Assembly: GCA_030527825.1 (NCBI GenBank) | Contig: JAUNAC010000001.1 | Span: 310,001 to 374,000, forward strand | DNA from: Lautropia sp. | GTDB lineage: Bacteria > Pseudomonadota > Gammaproteobacteria > Burkholderiales > Burkholderiaceae_E | Direction: 5' to 3' | Length of the DNA stretch: 64,000 nt | Shown: in pieces, positions 39,066 to 49,320 of the stretch | Layout of the letters: each line of letters begins with the position of its first letter | Position numbering within the stretch: the first letter of the stretch is position 1 | Translations under genes and position numbers: made by a program | Notes under the pieces: generated by a model | Databases searched by the model: none | What the model was told of the DNA's origin: nothing | What the model saw: only the letters and a program-made list of their open reading frames with translations

Positions 39066-42000
39066 TCATGCCACGCCCCGCCGGCAGCGTCGCATGACCC
39101 ACTGGCCCATATCATCGACATAGGTAAACACCGCCGGTACCACCAGCAGACTGAGTGCAGTGGAAGTAATCAGGCCACCCAGTACAGCCGCGCCCATCGG
39201 GGCGCTGAACGAATTGTCAGACGATCCATTGCCGATAATCGCCGGCAGCATACCCGCACCCATGGCCAGCGTGGTCATGATGATCGGGCGCCCCCGCTTA
39301 GCACATGCATCCATCAGTGCATGCCAGCGATCCATGCCGTGATCACGACGTGCCACGATTGCATACTCGACCAGCAGGATCGAATTTTTGGTGACGATGC
39401 CCATCAACATCACCAGTCCGATCAGCGCCGGCATGGACATGGCAAAACGCCCAAGCAGCAGGGCAACAAACGAGCCGCCAACCGCCAGAGGCAAGGCGGA
39501 CAGAATGGTGACCGGATGCAGAAAACTTCTGAACAGCAGCACCAGCACCATCCAGATGCACAGCACCCCGGTCAGCATCGCCATGCTGAAGCTGCTGAAC
39601 ATATCCGCCATCATCTCGGCATCGCCGGCAGCCTCCACTGAAACCCCTGCCGGCAACTGACTGATCGAAGGCAGAGCCATCACCTCCTGCTGCAACTCAC
39701 CCAGCCCCTTATCACCCAGCTCCACCTCAAATTCAACATTACGGGCCCGGTCACGCCGGGACACGATCGCTGGCCCCCCGCCAAGCTCCAGTGTTGCAAC
39801 CTGCTGTAGCATCACCGGGCCATTGGCGCCTTGAACCAGAATACGCTGTAAGGCCGCCAGGCTCTCCCGGGCCGGTCTGGCCAGCCGGACCACGATCGGT
39901 ATCTGACGCTCCTCCAGATTCAGCTTGGGCAGCGCCTGCTCATAATCGCCTTGCGTCGCCAGCCGCAGCGCATTACTGATCGCCTGCGCGCTCACACCCA
40001 AAGAGGCTGCCCGCGCGGCGTCAGGGCGAACGATCACTTCAGTACGCACCAGATTAGTGGAAGAGGTCACATTGCCAACCCCCTTCAGTGCCCGCAGATC
40101 CCGTTCCACACTCTTGGCGGCCATGGCCAGGCGAGCATTGTCACTACTGGACAGCACGAAAGCATAGCTGGCTCCGGAGCTCCCTTCCTGACCAACCCCC
40201 ACCCGAGCACCCGGCATGTCCTGCAGCGCCTCGCGCAAACTGCGCTCGATCGCCTGCTTGCGAGGTCGCTTGCCTCGCGGCCCGATGTCGATGGTCAGCA
40301 CCGCATAGTTGGTACTGCTGAGCCCGCTGGAAAACTCGTTGCCCGAACCGGCACCGATAGCGGTATAGACCCGATGGACATGCGGAACCTTCTCCAGCAA
40401 CCGACGGGCTGCCTCGGCGGCCCGCTCTGTCTGCGCCAGGGTCGCACCCGGGCCCAGTTTCAGCTGCACCTGAGTCTGCCCATAGTCATCCGGGGGAATG
40501 AACGCCGAAGACAAACGGCTGCCCAGCATCAACGACGCCACGAAAAACAGAATCGTATAGATAGTCGTCTGCAGGCGATGCGCCAGCACCCAGCGCACCA
40601 CCCGCAGGTAGATCACCTGCCAGGCTGGCTCCCGTTCCGGACCCGTTCGCGGCGCCAGCATATAGGCAGCCATCATCGGCGTCAGCATGCGGGCCACCAC
40701 CAGGGAGGCAAAGACCGCCAGCGCGGCCGTCCATCCAAACTGCTTGAAAAAACGCCCGATAATGCCGCTCATGAATGCGGTCGGCAAAAACACGGCGATC
40801 AGGCTGAAGGTCGTCGCAATGACTGCCAGGCCAATTTCCTCGGCTGCCTCCATGGCCGCCTGATAGGGGGTCTTGCCCATTTGCAGGTGCCGTTCGATGT
40901 TTTCGATCTCCACAATGGCATCGTCGACCAATACCCCAATGACCAGGGTCAACGCCAGCAGGGATACACCATTAAGCGAAAAATCAAAGAGATACATCCC
41001 CAAAAAGGCAGGGATGACCGACATCGGCAATGCCACTGCCGCCACAAACGTCGCCCGCCAGGTACGCAGAAACAGCCAGACCACCACCACGGCCAGTACA
41101 GCCCCTTCATACAGGGTATGCATGGTGTTATCGAAATTATTGCGGGCGATGGAAACCAGATCCATCGTCTCGGTCAGCTTCAGATCAGGCCGATCCATCT
41201 GCAATTTGTGCAACATCGCCCGCACCCGTTTGCCGACCTCCACCTCGCTGTCGCCCCGGCTGCGGCTAATCTCGAAACCCACGATTTCCCGGCCGTTCAA
41301 CCAGGCCGAGCTGCTTTTATCTGCCACCGTGTCCGTCACTGTCCCCAGATCGCCCAGCACCAGCCGCCGCCCATCGCTGGTACTGATCTGAACCTGCTTC
41401 AACTGCTCCGCAGACGCGACACGAGACAGCACACGGGTTGGCTGCCGTCCCATGGCGATGTCGGCATGGCCTCCGGCACCTTCAAGCTGATTACTGCGCA
41501 GCTGCTGCGACACCTCCGCCACGGTCAGCCCCAGTGCCCGCAACCGGTGCGGATCGAGATCAACGTGCACCTCACGGCTCACCCCACCGACACGCGTCAC
41601 CTTACCGACCCCTTTCAGGCCAAGCAGCATGCGTTCCAGCTCGTTATCCACGAACCAGGAAAGTTCCTGAATGTCCATGTGCTCCGATTCAATGCTGTAG
41701 GCCAGCACCGGAGCCGTCGCCAGATCGACCTTATCCACAATGGGATCGGGCAGATCGCTCGGCAGATCGGCCCGCACACTTTGCACCTTGGAGCGCACCT
41801 GATCCAGCGCTTCCTGCACCGGTTTGTCCAGTTCGAACTGCACCATTAACGCCACGGCGCCGTCTCCCAGTGTCGTGGATATATGGCGGATACCCTGGAC
41901 ATCCACCAACGCATTCTCGATCCGGCGGGCAACATCATTTTCCAGCTGGCCCGGTGTTGCACCTTCCAGTGACGCAGCGATCGTCACCATCGGAAAGTCC

Positions 42001-42119
42001 ATATCTGGCATGTTCTGTACCTGCATGCGGTGAAAGCTGACCAACCCCGCAATGGTCAGCATCACAAATAGCAGAATCACCGCAATCGGATTGCGGATCG
42101 ACCATGCCGAAACGCTCAT
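39066..42119 (-). CDS. RND efflux transporter permease (AcrB/HAE1 family)
   Basis: Proton-driven inner-membrane pump subunit. It has the twelve-segment RND layout, begins with the amphipathic [20 protein letters not shown], and keeps the proton-relay aspartates in VLVDDAIVEIENIERHL (TM4). Two large periplasmic loops and the second-half TM repeat (GIVTKNSILLVEYA) are also present. 1017 residues, typical. Substrates are unknown. The adaptor gene lies directly upstream with a 4-base overlap; no outer-membrane channel gene is in the window, so it probably uses a shared TolC-type partner. Confidence 0.94.
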   Translation of the reverse strand: MSVSAWSIRNPIAVILLFVMLTIAGLVSFHRMQVQNMPDMDFPMVTIAASLEGATPGQLENDVARRIENALVDVQGIRHISTTLGDGAVALMVQFELDKPVQEALDQVRSKVQSVRADLPSDLPDPIVDKVDLATAPVLAYSIESEHMDIQELSWFVDNELERMLLGLKGVGKVTRVGGVSREVHVDLDPHRLRALGLTVAEVSQQLRSNQLEGAGGHADIAMGRQPTRVLSRVASAEQLKQVQISTSDGRRLVLGDLGTVTDTVADKSSSAWLNGREIVGFEISRSRGDSEVEVGKRVRAMLHKLQMDRPDLKLTETMDLVSIARNNFDNTMHTLYEGAVLAVVVVWLFLRTWRATFVAAVALPMSVIPAFLGMYLFDFSLNGVSLLALTLVIGVLVDDAIVEIENIERHLQMGKTPYQAAMEAAEEIGLAVIATTFSLIAVFLPTAFMSGIIGRFFKQFGWTAALAVFASLVVARMLTPMMAAYMLAPRTGPEREPAWQVIYLRVVRWVLAHRLQTTIYTILFFVASLMLGSRLSSAFIPPDDYGQTQVQLKLGPGATLAQTERAAEAARRLLEKVPHVHRVYTAIGAGSGNEFSSGLSSTNYAVLTIDIGPRGKRPRKQAIERSLREALQDMPGARVGVGQEGSSGASYAFVLSSSDNARLAMAAKSVERDLRALKGVGNVTSSTNLVRTEVIVRPDAARAASLGVSAQAISNALRLATQGDYEQALPKLNLEERQIPIVVRLARPARESLAALQRILVQGANGPVMLQQVATLELGGGPAIVSRRDRARNVEFEVELGDKGLGELQQEVMALPSISQLPAGVSVEAAGDAEMMADMFSSFSMAMLTGVLCIWMVLVLLFRSFLHPVTILSALPLAVGGSFVALLLGRFAMSMPALIGLVMLMGIVTKNSILLVEYAIVARRDHGMDRWHALMDACAKRGRPIIMTTLAMGAGMLPAIIGNGSSDNSFSAPMGAAVLGGLITSTALSLLVVPAVFTYVDDMGQWVMRRCRRGVA

Positions 42120-43291
42120 GATGCCTCCTTGTCCGACGTGTCTACCGCAGGCACCACCCGCACCAGATCGCCATCCGACAGAAAGGCCGCCCCGTCCACC
42201 ACAATCCTGTCATGCTCTGACAGACGGGCCGCTCCGACGGGCATGACCTCCAGACGCGCCCCCTGCTGGCGGCCCACTGTCACCCGTACACGCGCCACAT
42301 GGTTGTCCGGCGTCAGGCGATAAACATACATGAAACCATCATGCGGAACGAGCGCGTCCGCCGGTACGGTCAGCCCCGGGCTGTCATCCAGCAAAAAGGC
42401 TCCATGTGCAAACATGCCTGCCCACAGGCCCGGATGTGACGGCACATCGACATAAACCAGCATCGTGCGCGTCCGGGTGTTTTCCATGGGCGCCAGGGCC
42501 CGCACGCGGGCCGATACCGACTGGCCATCAGCCGTATGAATCTCCGCCCGGTCACCCACCTTGATCTGCAGCCTTGCCTGCTCGGCCAATTCGGCCTGCC
42601 ACTCCAGCCGGCCCTGACGGATCAGTCTGAACAGTTCCGTCCCGGCGCCAGGCACTGCACCAACCGTAGCCATGCGCGCCGAAATCACCCCGGCATCTGG
42701 AGCCCGCAGCTCGACGCTCTGCCAGTTCTGTCGCCGCGCCACCAGGGCAGCCTGAGCTGCCTGCACCCGTGCCAGGGCTGACCGCTCTGCGGCCAGATAT
42801 TGATCTATCTGCTGGCGACTGAGGGAATCCGTATTACGCAGCCGACGGGCCCGCGCCGCATTGGCACGAGCTTCTGCCGCATTGGCCTGGGCCTCGGCCA
42901 GTGCCGCGCGCGCCTGGGTCACGTCAGCGGCGACTGTCCGACCATTGAAACGGGCCAGTACCTGTCCTTTCTGTACGGTATCTCCCACATCCACCAGCAC
43001 ATCTGCCAGCGTCAAACCGCTCGACTCGGACGCTATGCTGGCCTCCTGCCAGGCCACCAGATCCCCATCCGCCGGAATCTGTCTGGGCAGCTGCTGCAAT
43101 TGCGGCGCCTGCGCCGTCACCACCATCACCGGCCGCGCCGGGTCTTCCCGATCTGCAACGCCTCCAGCCTGCTGGCTGGGCTGACCATCTGCCGCATCGG
43201 CAGAACGGGCTGGTGTCGCCCACATCAGACCACCCGCCAACCACAATGTGACCACGCCCGCCGCCAGCCAAACACGTACTGAATTTGTCAT
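42116..43291 (-). CDS. RND periplasmic adaptor subunit (membrane fusion protein)
   Basis: Links the RND pump to the outer-membrane channel. It has a signal peptide (residues 1-30, ending near TPARSA), a lipoyl-like half ([20 protein letters not shown]), a coiled-coil hairpin rich in Ala/Arg (about residues 130-185) and a beta-barrel and proximal domain. 391 residues. It is the first gene of a two-gene operon with the pump and divergent from queH. Confidence 0.92.
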   Translation of the reverse strand: MTNSVRVWLAAGVVTLWLAGGLMWATPARSADAADGQPSQQAGGVADREDPARPVMVVTAQAPQLQQLPRQIPADGDLVAWQEASIASESSGLTLADVLVDVGDTVQKGQVLARFNGRTVAADVTQARAALAEAQANAAEARANAARARRLRNTDSLSRQQIDQYLAAERSALARVQAAQAALVARRQNWQSVELRAPDAGVISARMATVGAVPGAGTELFRLIRQGRLEWQAELAEQARLQIKVGDRAEIHTADGQSVSARVRALAPMENTRTRTMLVYVDVPSHPGLWAGMFAHGAFLLDDSPGLTVPADALVPHDGFMYVYRLTPDNHVARVRVTVGRQQGARLEVMPVGAARLSEHDRIVVDGAAFLSDGDLVRVVPAVDTSDKEAS

Positions 43292-43462
43292 AGTGAACCA
43301 GACCCCTGAGCAGGGTCACCGATTATTCCCGCCCAGCTATGCACGACATGCATGGAAAGCGACCGACTCCCGGCGCCGCAGCCGGGCCTCAAAACTGCCC
43401 AGTGTACCCGTAAACCTCATCCGCACCACGCAATTTCACTATCTCAAAGCCACGGGCAACTC

Positions 43463-43468
43463 TACAAT
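43463..43468 (+). promoter_or_regulatory. possible queH promoter (-10 element)
   Basis: TACAAT followed by CCC, 52 bases before the queH ATG. The -35 side is weak. It shares the TAxAATCC pattern seen before metK, ahcY and queC. Confidence 0.35.
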
Positions 43469-43520
43469 CCCATCGCAAGCAACACTTGCCGGCTTCCCCA
43501 ACTCCGTACCCATTTCGATC

Positions 43521-44276
43521 ATGTCCGACGGCCCCCGCGCCTCCCGCCACAAGTCCTCACCACAGGCAGCACCTCTGCAGTTGCCGGACGGGCACACTCA
43601 GCTCCTTCTGCATTCCTGCTGTGCCCCCTGTTCGGGCGAGCCCATGCAAAAAATGGTGGATTCCGGCATTGACTTCACCATCTTTTTCTACAATCCCAAC
43701 ATCCACCCCCTGCGCGAATACGAAATCCGCAAAGAGGAAAATATCCGCTTTGCCCAGAAACACGGCATCCCCTTCATCGACGCAGACTACGATACCGATA
43801 ACTGGTTTGCACGGGCCAAAGGGCTCGAACACGAGCCCGAGCGGGGCGAGCGCTGCACGGTCTGCTTTGACATGCGCTTCGAACGCACGGCCCTGTACGC
43901 ACACGAACACGGTTTCAAGGTCTTTTGCAGCTCGCTGGGCATCTCGCGCTGGAAAGACATGAACCAGATCAATGGCTGCGGCCACCGGGCAGCAGCACGC
44001 TACCCCGGCATGATCTACTGGGACTACAACTGGCGAAAACAGGGCGGGTCAGCCCGCATGATCGAGATCGCCAAGGCCGAACATTTCTACCAGCAGGAAT
44101 ACTGCGGCTGCGTCTATTCTCTGCGCGACACCAACAAGCACCGCGTTGCCAGCGGGCGGGAGCGCATCCGCATCGGCGAGCTCTACTATGGCCTGGCACC
44201 TGGTGAAAAACCCGACACGGACACGGAATCTGCCGGGTCTCCCGAACCCAGCACTGTTCACCCCGTCTCACGCTGA
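43521..44276 (+). CDS. queH: epoxyqueuosine reductase QueH
   Basis: Last step of queuosine synthesis, reduction of epoxyqueuosine in tRNA; QueH is the non-homologous alternative to the cobalamin enzyme QueG. The conserved vicinal cysteines C33, C34 and C37 are in [10 protein letters not shown]. Further cysteines appear in [10 protein letters not shown] and in EYCGCVYSL, as needed for the iron-sulfur and metal sites. The start is the ATG at 43521. 251 residues with a hydrophilic C-terminal tail. Together with queC, queD and queE at 19-21 kb this window holds most of the queuosine pathway in two places. Confidence 0.93.
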   Translation: MSDGPRASRHKSSPQAAPLQLPDGHTQLLLHSCCAPCSGEPMQKMVDSGIDFTIFFYNPNIHPLREYEIRKEENIRFAQKHGIPFIDADYDTDNWFARAKGLEHEPERGERCTVCFDMRFERTALYAHEHGFKVFCSSLGISRWKDMNQINGCGHRAAARYPGMIYWDYNWRKQGGSARMIEIAKAEHFYQQEYCGCVYSLRDTNKHRVASGRERIRIGELYYGLAPGEKPDTDTESAGSPEPSTVHPVSR

Positions 44277-44305
44277 CCCTACCCGTTCACCCATACCGTC
44301 ACCTC

Positions 44306-44980
44306 ATGAGCACCGTTCTCGAAACCCTGGAATTCGCCACGGGGCCGCAACCCCAGGCCACCGTCATCATCCTGCATGGCCTAGGCGCAGACGGCAACGA
44401 CTTTGTCCCGGTCGCCCAGATGCTGGATACCGGCGTGGAAACCCGCTTCATCTTCCCGCACGCTCCCCCGATACCCGTCACGATCAACAACGGCTATGTC
44501 ATGCGTGCATGGTATGACATCTTGGTGAGCGATCTTGTACGCCAGGAAGACGAGGCAGGACTGCGCCAGTCCCAGACCGCCCTGGACGCCCTGATCGCCC
44601 GCGAAATTGAGCGCGGCATACCGTCGGAGCGCATCGTACTGATGGGCTTCTCGCAAGGATGTGCCATGACATTGCTCACGGGCCTGCGCCAGGCTCATCG
44701 GCTGGCCGGTCTTGTTGGCCTCTCAGGCTACCTGCCCCTACTTGCCACCACCGCCCAAGAACGCTCACCAGCCAACCTGCGGACACCCATCTTTCTGGCG
44801 CACGGCGACCAGGATCCTATCGTCCCGCTGGCCAGAGCTATCGCCACCCGTGACCATCTACGGTCACTGGGCCATCCCGTTGACTGGCATACGTACCCCA
44901 TCCCCCACACGGTCAGCCCTGAAGAAATTGCTGATATCCAGACCTTCCTGAAGAGTGTCCTGAAACAAATTCCCAACTGA
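44306..44980 (+). CDS. alpha/beta-hydrolase carboxylesterase (phospholipase/EstB type)
   Basis: Small cytoplasmic serine esterase. The oxyanion-hole HGLGADG (residues 24-30), the nucleophile S116 in GFSQG, the aspartate in HGDQDPIVP and the histidine in PIPHTVSPEE form a full catalytic triad. 224 residues, normal for this family of acyl-thioesterase-like carboxylesterases. It follows queH after 29 bases and may share its transcript. The physiological substrate is unknown. Confidence 0.9.
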   Translation: MSTVLETLEFATGPQPQATVIILHGLGADGNDFVPVAQMLDTGVETRFIFPHAPPIPVTINNGYVMRAWYDILVSDLVRQEDEAGLRQSQTALDALIAREIERGIPSERIVLMGFSQGCAMTLLTGLRQAHRLAGLVGLSGYLPLLATTAQERSPANLRTPIFLAHGDQDPIVPLARAIATRDHLRSLGHPVDWHTYPIPHTVSPEEIADIQTFLKSVLKQIPN

Positions 44981-45105
44981 TGCATCAGAACAGCGGGCCT
45001 TTCTGGATGAGAGCCGTTATTCGTCTGACACTTAATGCATAACGCGAAATACAGCAAATCATTCTTTAGCCCCTTGATTTTTGCGCCGAGAGTCCCATGT
45101 GGAAT

Positions 45106-45134
45106 AAGGGACTGCCTCAAAGGCAGCCCTTTTT
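45106..45134 (+). terminator. intrinsic terminator
   Basis: Stem AAGGG-CTGCC / GGCAG-CCCTT with one bulged A and a 5-base loop (45106-45130), followed by a short T-run. It lies 126 bases after the esterase stop and ends the queH-esterase unit. Confidence 0.75.
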
Positions 45135-45244
45135 AACTCACTTGGGGCCATACCCAGCTGCGGCCACAGATGCCAGCACTGGGCGCCCCGATGCAAACAG
45201 GACATAACCTGTCCTGAACCAGCGTTTTTTTGGAGGGAAACAAG

Positions 45245-45634
45245 ATGGCTGATGACATCACCGATAAATTGGCTGCTCGCCTGGAACAACTGGAACGTTC
45301 GATGAAACAGGGTGGCCGCCAGTTCGGTCGTGCCGCCGGTCGCTCACGTGATAACCTTGAACGTGAATGGGACGCACTGAAATCCGACTTGGGCGATCTG
45401 CTTGACAGTGAGTCGCTTAGCGACCGTCCGGAAGTTCGTGCTGCGCTGAACAAGGTACGTGACTCCATCCATCACATCTCCGATGCAGCCTATGACGCTG
45501 CCAATGAAGTTCAGCGCAAGGCCCGCGAAGGAGCGTCTCGCGTGGATGATTATGCCCATACTTCGCCATGGCAAACTGCCGGCATGGCGGCAGCTGCAGG
45601 TTTAGTCATCGGTTTTCTACTGTCACGCCGCTAA
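45245..45634 (+). CDS. DUF883 family protein (ElaB/YqjD-like)
   Basis: Small inner-membrane, ribosome-associated type protein of the ElaB/YqjD/YgaM family, induced in stationary phase in E. coli. Mainly helical, charged residues (1-100) are followed by a single C-terminal membrane helix (about residues 107-126, AGMAAAAGLVIGFLL) ending in RR. ATG at 45245 with a strong GGAGGG site. 129 residues. It leads an operon with a YqjE-like holin-family protein, as yqjD does in E. coli. Confidence 0.9.
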   Translation: MADDITDKLAARLEQLERSMKQGGRQFGRAAGRSRDNLEREWDALKSDLGDLLDSESLSDRPEVRAALNKVRDSIHHISDAAYDAANEVQRKAREGASRVDDYAHTSPWQTAGMAAAAGLVIGFLLSRR

Positions 45635-45695
45635 TCACTGGCTAACCTTTCGACGCATATGCTGGTCCATACTAGCGTATGCGTCTGCCACGAAC

Positions 45696-46106
45696 ATGTT
45701 CGACAGACTCTTCGAACCCCGCTTGCGACGCATTAAACATAGTGCTGCTGAGCTGCTGGCCGGCCTGGATGACCGTAGCCGCCTCCTGGCACTGGAACTG
45801 GGTACAGAATCCAGCTGGCTGGCCAGACTGGCGGGCACCGCATTAGCCGCGATCATCGTGCTGATTATCTGCATCGTGTGGCTCATGGCTACTCTAGTGG
45901 CCCTGAGCTGGGATACCCCCTGGCGCCTGCACGCACTTGGCCTTGCAGCTGCTTTCTGGGTTCTGCTTAGTCTGGTCCTGATCTTGCGCATCCGGCATCT
46001 GATCAAGGGACACCCCACCCCGTTTCCTCTCAGTCGCAAGGTACTGGCCGACGATCTGCGCGGTCTGAAAAGCGACCTGGAACGCGATCAGCATCGTGCA
46101 TCATGA
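45696..46106 (+). CDS. phage-holin-superfamily YqjE-like membrane protein
   Basis: 136 residues with two hydrophobic segments (about 43-70 and 79-98) and a charged N-terminal amphipathic lead, as in YqjE. Function unknown. It follows the ElaB-like gene after 61 bases and overlaps the next gene by 4 bases. In E. coli yqjD-yqjE-yqjK are together, so this operon is probably the counterpart. Confidence 0.85.
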   Translation: MFDRLFEPRLRRIKHSAAELLAGLDDRSRLLALELGTESSWLARLAGTALAAIIVLIICIVWLMATLVALSWDTPWRLHALGLAAAFWVLLSLVLILRIRHLIKGHPTPFPLSRKVLADDLRGLKSDLERDQHRAS

Positions 46107-46630
46107 ATAACGCCACTTCACCATCGACTCCAGTTCCCCCTGCAGACAGCGCAGAAAGCATTTTTCAGCGCATCCAGCGTCGCCGTGGCCCGGCGGCGGC
46201 TACTGTCGATCATCAGGTAACAGCACATCCAGAAACATCCTCTTCAAAAGAGCCTGCCCAGCAGCGCACCGAAGAACACACCACGCCAGTATCATCTTAT
46301 CAGCCGCGCAGCGCTCATCGTTCTGCTACCCGCAATAGCCAGCCGTCGCACCGTATACCGCTGATCGTCGATGAGACAGGTACGCCACTGGACGACGATC
46401 CAGTGTCCGATGACCTCTTTTCTTCCAACATCACTTTTCCGCGCAGCAAAACCGTGCAGACCATGCTGCGCTACCCTACAGTCACAGCCGCCATCGGACT
46501 GACACTCAGCATTACTGCCGCCACACGCATCTTGAAAAGACCGGCTGCGCGGCAGACCATCTTTCGTCTCGGCAAATTTGCTGCGGAGCAGCAGCTCTGG
46601 AAATACGTCCGCAAACTGACGTATCGCTGA
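46103..46630 (+). CDS. hypothetical protein, third gene of ElaB/YqjE operon
   Basis: No family recognised. 175 residues: the first 100 are polar, Ser/Thr/Pro-rich and probably disordered. A single hydrophobic segment follows (about residues 130-147, VTAAIGLTLSITAATRI) with a basic C-terminus. It sits where yqjK would be, but it is longer and not clearly similar. The ATGA overlap with the yqjE-like gene supports it as real. It converges on the AmpG-like gene. Confidence 0.65.
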   Translation: MNNATSPSTPVPPADSAESIFQRIQRRRGPAAATVDHQVTAHPETSSSKEPAQQRTEEHTTPVSSYQPRSAHRSATRNSQPSHRIPLIVDETGTPLDDDPVSDDLFSSNITFPRSKTVQTMLRYPTVTAAIGLTLSITAATRILKRPAARQTIFRLGKFAAEQQLWKYVRKLTYR

Positions 46631-46637
46631 CTGCCGG

Positions 46638-48131
46638 TCAGTCTTTCTCACCAGGTAACATCGGCACCTCCTGTGTGCGCCGGGCCTCCAGCACCAGCAG
46701 CTGTGGGCGCAGATACCACAGCATCAGCAGTCCCGGCAGTGCCGTCGCCACGGTCATCAGAAAGAAATTCGACCAGCCATACTGCTCCACCGCCACACCG
46801 GCCACAGGCCCCACATAAACCCGGCCGATTGCCGACAAGGCGGACAGCAGCGCGTACTGGGCTGCCGAAAAACGCCGATCCGTCAGTGCCATCAGGAAAG
46901 CGACAAAGGCTGCGCTGCCCAGGCCACCGCAGAGATTTTCTATGCCAATGGCCCCGGCCATCAAAAGATAGCTCTTGGGCAACACCGACAACAGCCAGTA
47001 ACCCAGATTCGACAACGCCTGCAACAGACCAAACAACATCAGCGAGCGATACAACGAGCGCGACGACAGCCAGGCCCCGCCCAGCAATGCCCCCACAATG
47101 GTGGCAAGCAGGCCAAGCCCCTTGTTAATCGCTCCGATTTCGGCCTGACTGAAGCCCACGCCCCGCAGCAGGAAACTGGTGGACAAACTGGCGGCAAAGG
47201 CATCACCCAGCTTGTAGAGCACAATCAGCAACAAAAACGTCAGCGCGTGCGACCGGGCAAAGAAAGCATCCCAGGGAGCCAGAAAAGAAGGAAACCCCAC
47301 CCGGCGCGCTATCAGCACAGCCCCCAGACCAGTCACCACCATCACCAGTGTTTCCGCCAGCAACTGGCCAAACGGCCCCACCTGCGACCAGCCCAGCAAC
47401 GCCCGGGAAACCAGCGTAGCCAGCCACCACAGTAATGCGCCCCCCAGCACCATGGACAGGAAACCCTTCAACTCCGCCACGGCACTCCCTGTCGGCGGAT
47501 GTGGCCGCAAAACGCGTGGACTCCAAACCGTGGCAACTATCAGCAAAAGCAGCATCGCCCCCATGATTCGGTATGTACCGGCCCAGCCCAGCCAGGTGTC
47601 TGCCAGAATGAAACTGCCACCACCCGAAACCAGCATCGCCAAGCGGTAACCCAGCACCGACACCGCAGCACCCGCGCCGCGCTCCTCTGGCGGCAGCAGG
47701 TCGGCCCGATAGGCATCGAAGACCACGTCCTGCGATGCCGACAGCCAGGCCACTAGCACCGACAGCACGGCAATCAGCCGGATGTCCTGTGACGGCTGGA
47801 GCTGTGCCAGCGCGAAACAGGCCAGCGCTATGGCCAGCTGGAACACCAGGATCCAGCCCCGACGCCGGCCAAGCAGCCTCGGCTCAAAACGATCAAGCAG
47901 CGGCGCCCAGACGAACTTGAAGGTATAGGGCAGCCCCACCAGCGCAAAATAACCGATGGTATGCAGGTCAATCCCGTTAACCGTCAACCACGCCTGCAAG
48001 GCGCCAGCAGTGAGCGCCAGTGGCAGGCCACTCGAAAACCCCAGCAGCAGCATTGCAGCAATGCGCCGCGACGCAAATACTTGCCCATAGGTCTGCCACC
48101 ACCTGGGTGCATGTTTGGAGGAATCACGCAT
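46638..48131 (-). CDS. ampG: AmpG-like muropeptide permease (MFS transporter)
   Basis: Imports GlcNAc-anhydroMurNAc muropeptides for recycling; in many species it influences beta-lactamase induction. About 12-14 hydrophobic segments. AmpG marks are LGFSSGLPLALTAGALQAWL (near the N-terminus) and VAWLSASQDVVFDAYRADLL. The ATG at 48131 is chosen over a TTG at 48179. 497 residues. The product of the lytic transglycosylase at 15.5 kb would be its substrate. Confidence 0.9.
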   Translation of the reverse strand: MRDSSKHAPRWWQTYGQVFASRRIAAMLLLGFSSGLPLALTAGALQAWLTVNGIDLHTIGYFALVGLPYTFKFVWAPLLDRFEPRLLGRRRGWILVFQLAIALACFALAQLQPSQDIRLIAVLSVLVAWLSASQDVVFDAYRADLLPPEERGAGAAVSVLGYRLAMLVSGGGSFILADTWLGWAGTYRIMGAMLLLLIVATVWSPRVLRPHPPTGSAVAELKGFLSMVLGGALLWWLATLVSRALLGWSQVGPFGQLLAETLVMVVTGLGAVLIARRVGFPSFLAPWDAFFARSHALTFLLLIVLYKLGDAFAASLSTSFLLRGVGFSQAEIGAINKGLGLLATIVGALLGGAWLSSRSLYRSLMLFGLLQALSNLGYWLLSVLPKSYLLMAGAIGIENLCGGLGSAAFVAFLMALTDRRFSAAQYALLSALSAIGRVYVGPVAGVAVEQYGWSNFFLMTVATALPGLLMLWYLRPQLLVLEARRTQEVPMLPGEKD

Positions 48132-48492
48132 TCGTTGAGTGTAGCAGCGCACCGCCGAATCTTCACAGAACCGGCTCAAGGCTGCCGGCCGGCGCTGATG
48201 GCCGGGCAGTCAGGCAACATGAGCGATGCTGGCATAGGGGAAATCAACAACGCCGGGGCGTGGTGGCATGCCGTCCACCAGCAGCCCCCCGAGACCACTC
48301 ATGGCCTGCAAAGCCACCTCCAAGGCGGGAAGCACAACCCTGCGATCGCAGACCACGTACGAATTCAGACACGAAGATTCAGGCTGATCCATCACAGGCA
48401 TCAGAAGAACGTGACATTGGCAGCAATAACGGCAGAAGCATTCTGCCGGTTTTCCTTGGGCATCTGAGCTCATCAAATACATCATTCCGTAA
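48132..48492. other. 361 bases without a supported gene
   Basis: Upstream of AmpG and of the truncated hydrolase. A 91-codon minus-strand frame (48210-48485) exists but is cysteine-rich and matches nothing I know. The region is probably decayed sequence that includes the lost 5' end of the hydrolase. Confidence 0.4.
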
Positions 48493-49242
48493 AGACAGCG
48501 TCTGGTCTCGCACGGCTACCATGGCAGTGCCCTTTCACATTACGACACGACCCAGGCCCTGGCCAAAGCGGGATTCATCGTGGCCTCGGTGAATCATCCC
48601 GGCGATGCAGCAACATCCAGTCAGCATGAACAGGACATTTCCGTGTTCCGGGAACGTCCCCGGGATATTCAACGACTTCTGGAATATGTACTGTCGGACC
48701 CGCAGACCGGCCCCTCCATTGACGCTGACCGCATAGGGTTCTTTGGATTTTCCAGGGGCGGCTATACCGGCTTGGTCCTGGCCGGGGCAACACCTGATTT
48801 CTTCAGGGCCAGGCTTCCCTGTCCTGACCCCTATGCGAAGATCTGCCAGCAGACAGCAGCACCGGACATGGATATGCGTACCTACAGGATTGTCGAGCCT
48901 CGCATCAAGGCATTGGTACTGGCTGATCCCCTCAATGCCTTTGCCGACGAGAAGGCGCTGAGGCATGTAGGAATGCCCATTCAGCTATGGATCTCCCACG
49001 ATGGCGGCGATGGCGTGCTGCCGGCACAGGTACACGCCCTTGTGCAGACGCTCCCCAGCCCGCCCGAGACCCATCTTGCACCCGATGCAGGGCACTTTGC
49101 ATTCCTTGCCGTCTGCCCACCACTGCTGAAAAGGCAGCTGCCTGCCATCTGCCAGGATCGTCCTGGTTTCGACAGAGCAGCCTTTCATCGTTCCTTCAAC
49201 GATGACGTGGTTGGGTTCTTCAGGAAAAGCCTGGGCCGCTAG
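48493..49242 (+). pseudogene. 5'-truncated alpha/beta hydrolase (dienelactone hydrolase/PAF-acetylhydrolase-like)
   Basis: Homology begins already at 48502 (LVSHGYHGSALSHYDTTQA), including the oxyanion-hole HG, but the frame is blocked by a TAA at 48490-48492. No start codon precedes it; the first GTG is at 48580, inside the fold. The nucleophile serine is in GFSRGG, the aspartate is probably in SHDGGDG, and the histidine in DAGHFAF. About 60-70 N-terminal residues including any signal peptide are missing. I therefore read it as a pseudogene. A shorter active protein from GTG 48580 (220 residues) would lack the oxyanion hole. Confidence 0.7.
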
Positions 49243-49320
49243 CCTCCTGCCGAGGCGCCATATGGCATGGCCTGCCCCTGGCCGGGCGCGCCCGCATGGC
49301 CGATGCCTGCACAATACCTG

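Noticed and set aside
39951-41849. A 632-codon plus-strand frame opposite the RND pump
   Set aside because: It is the mirror of an intact RND gene; the translation is His/Arg/Gln-rich with no motif and no start context. High GC gives such shadows.
48210-48485. A 91-codon minus-strand open frame upstream of ampG
   Set aside because: Cysteine-rich, no family resemblance, no ribosome-binding site, and it lies in a decaying region. I could not support it as a gene.
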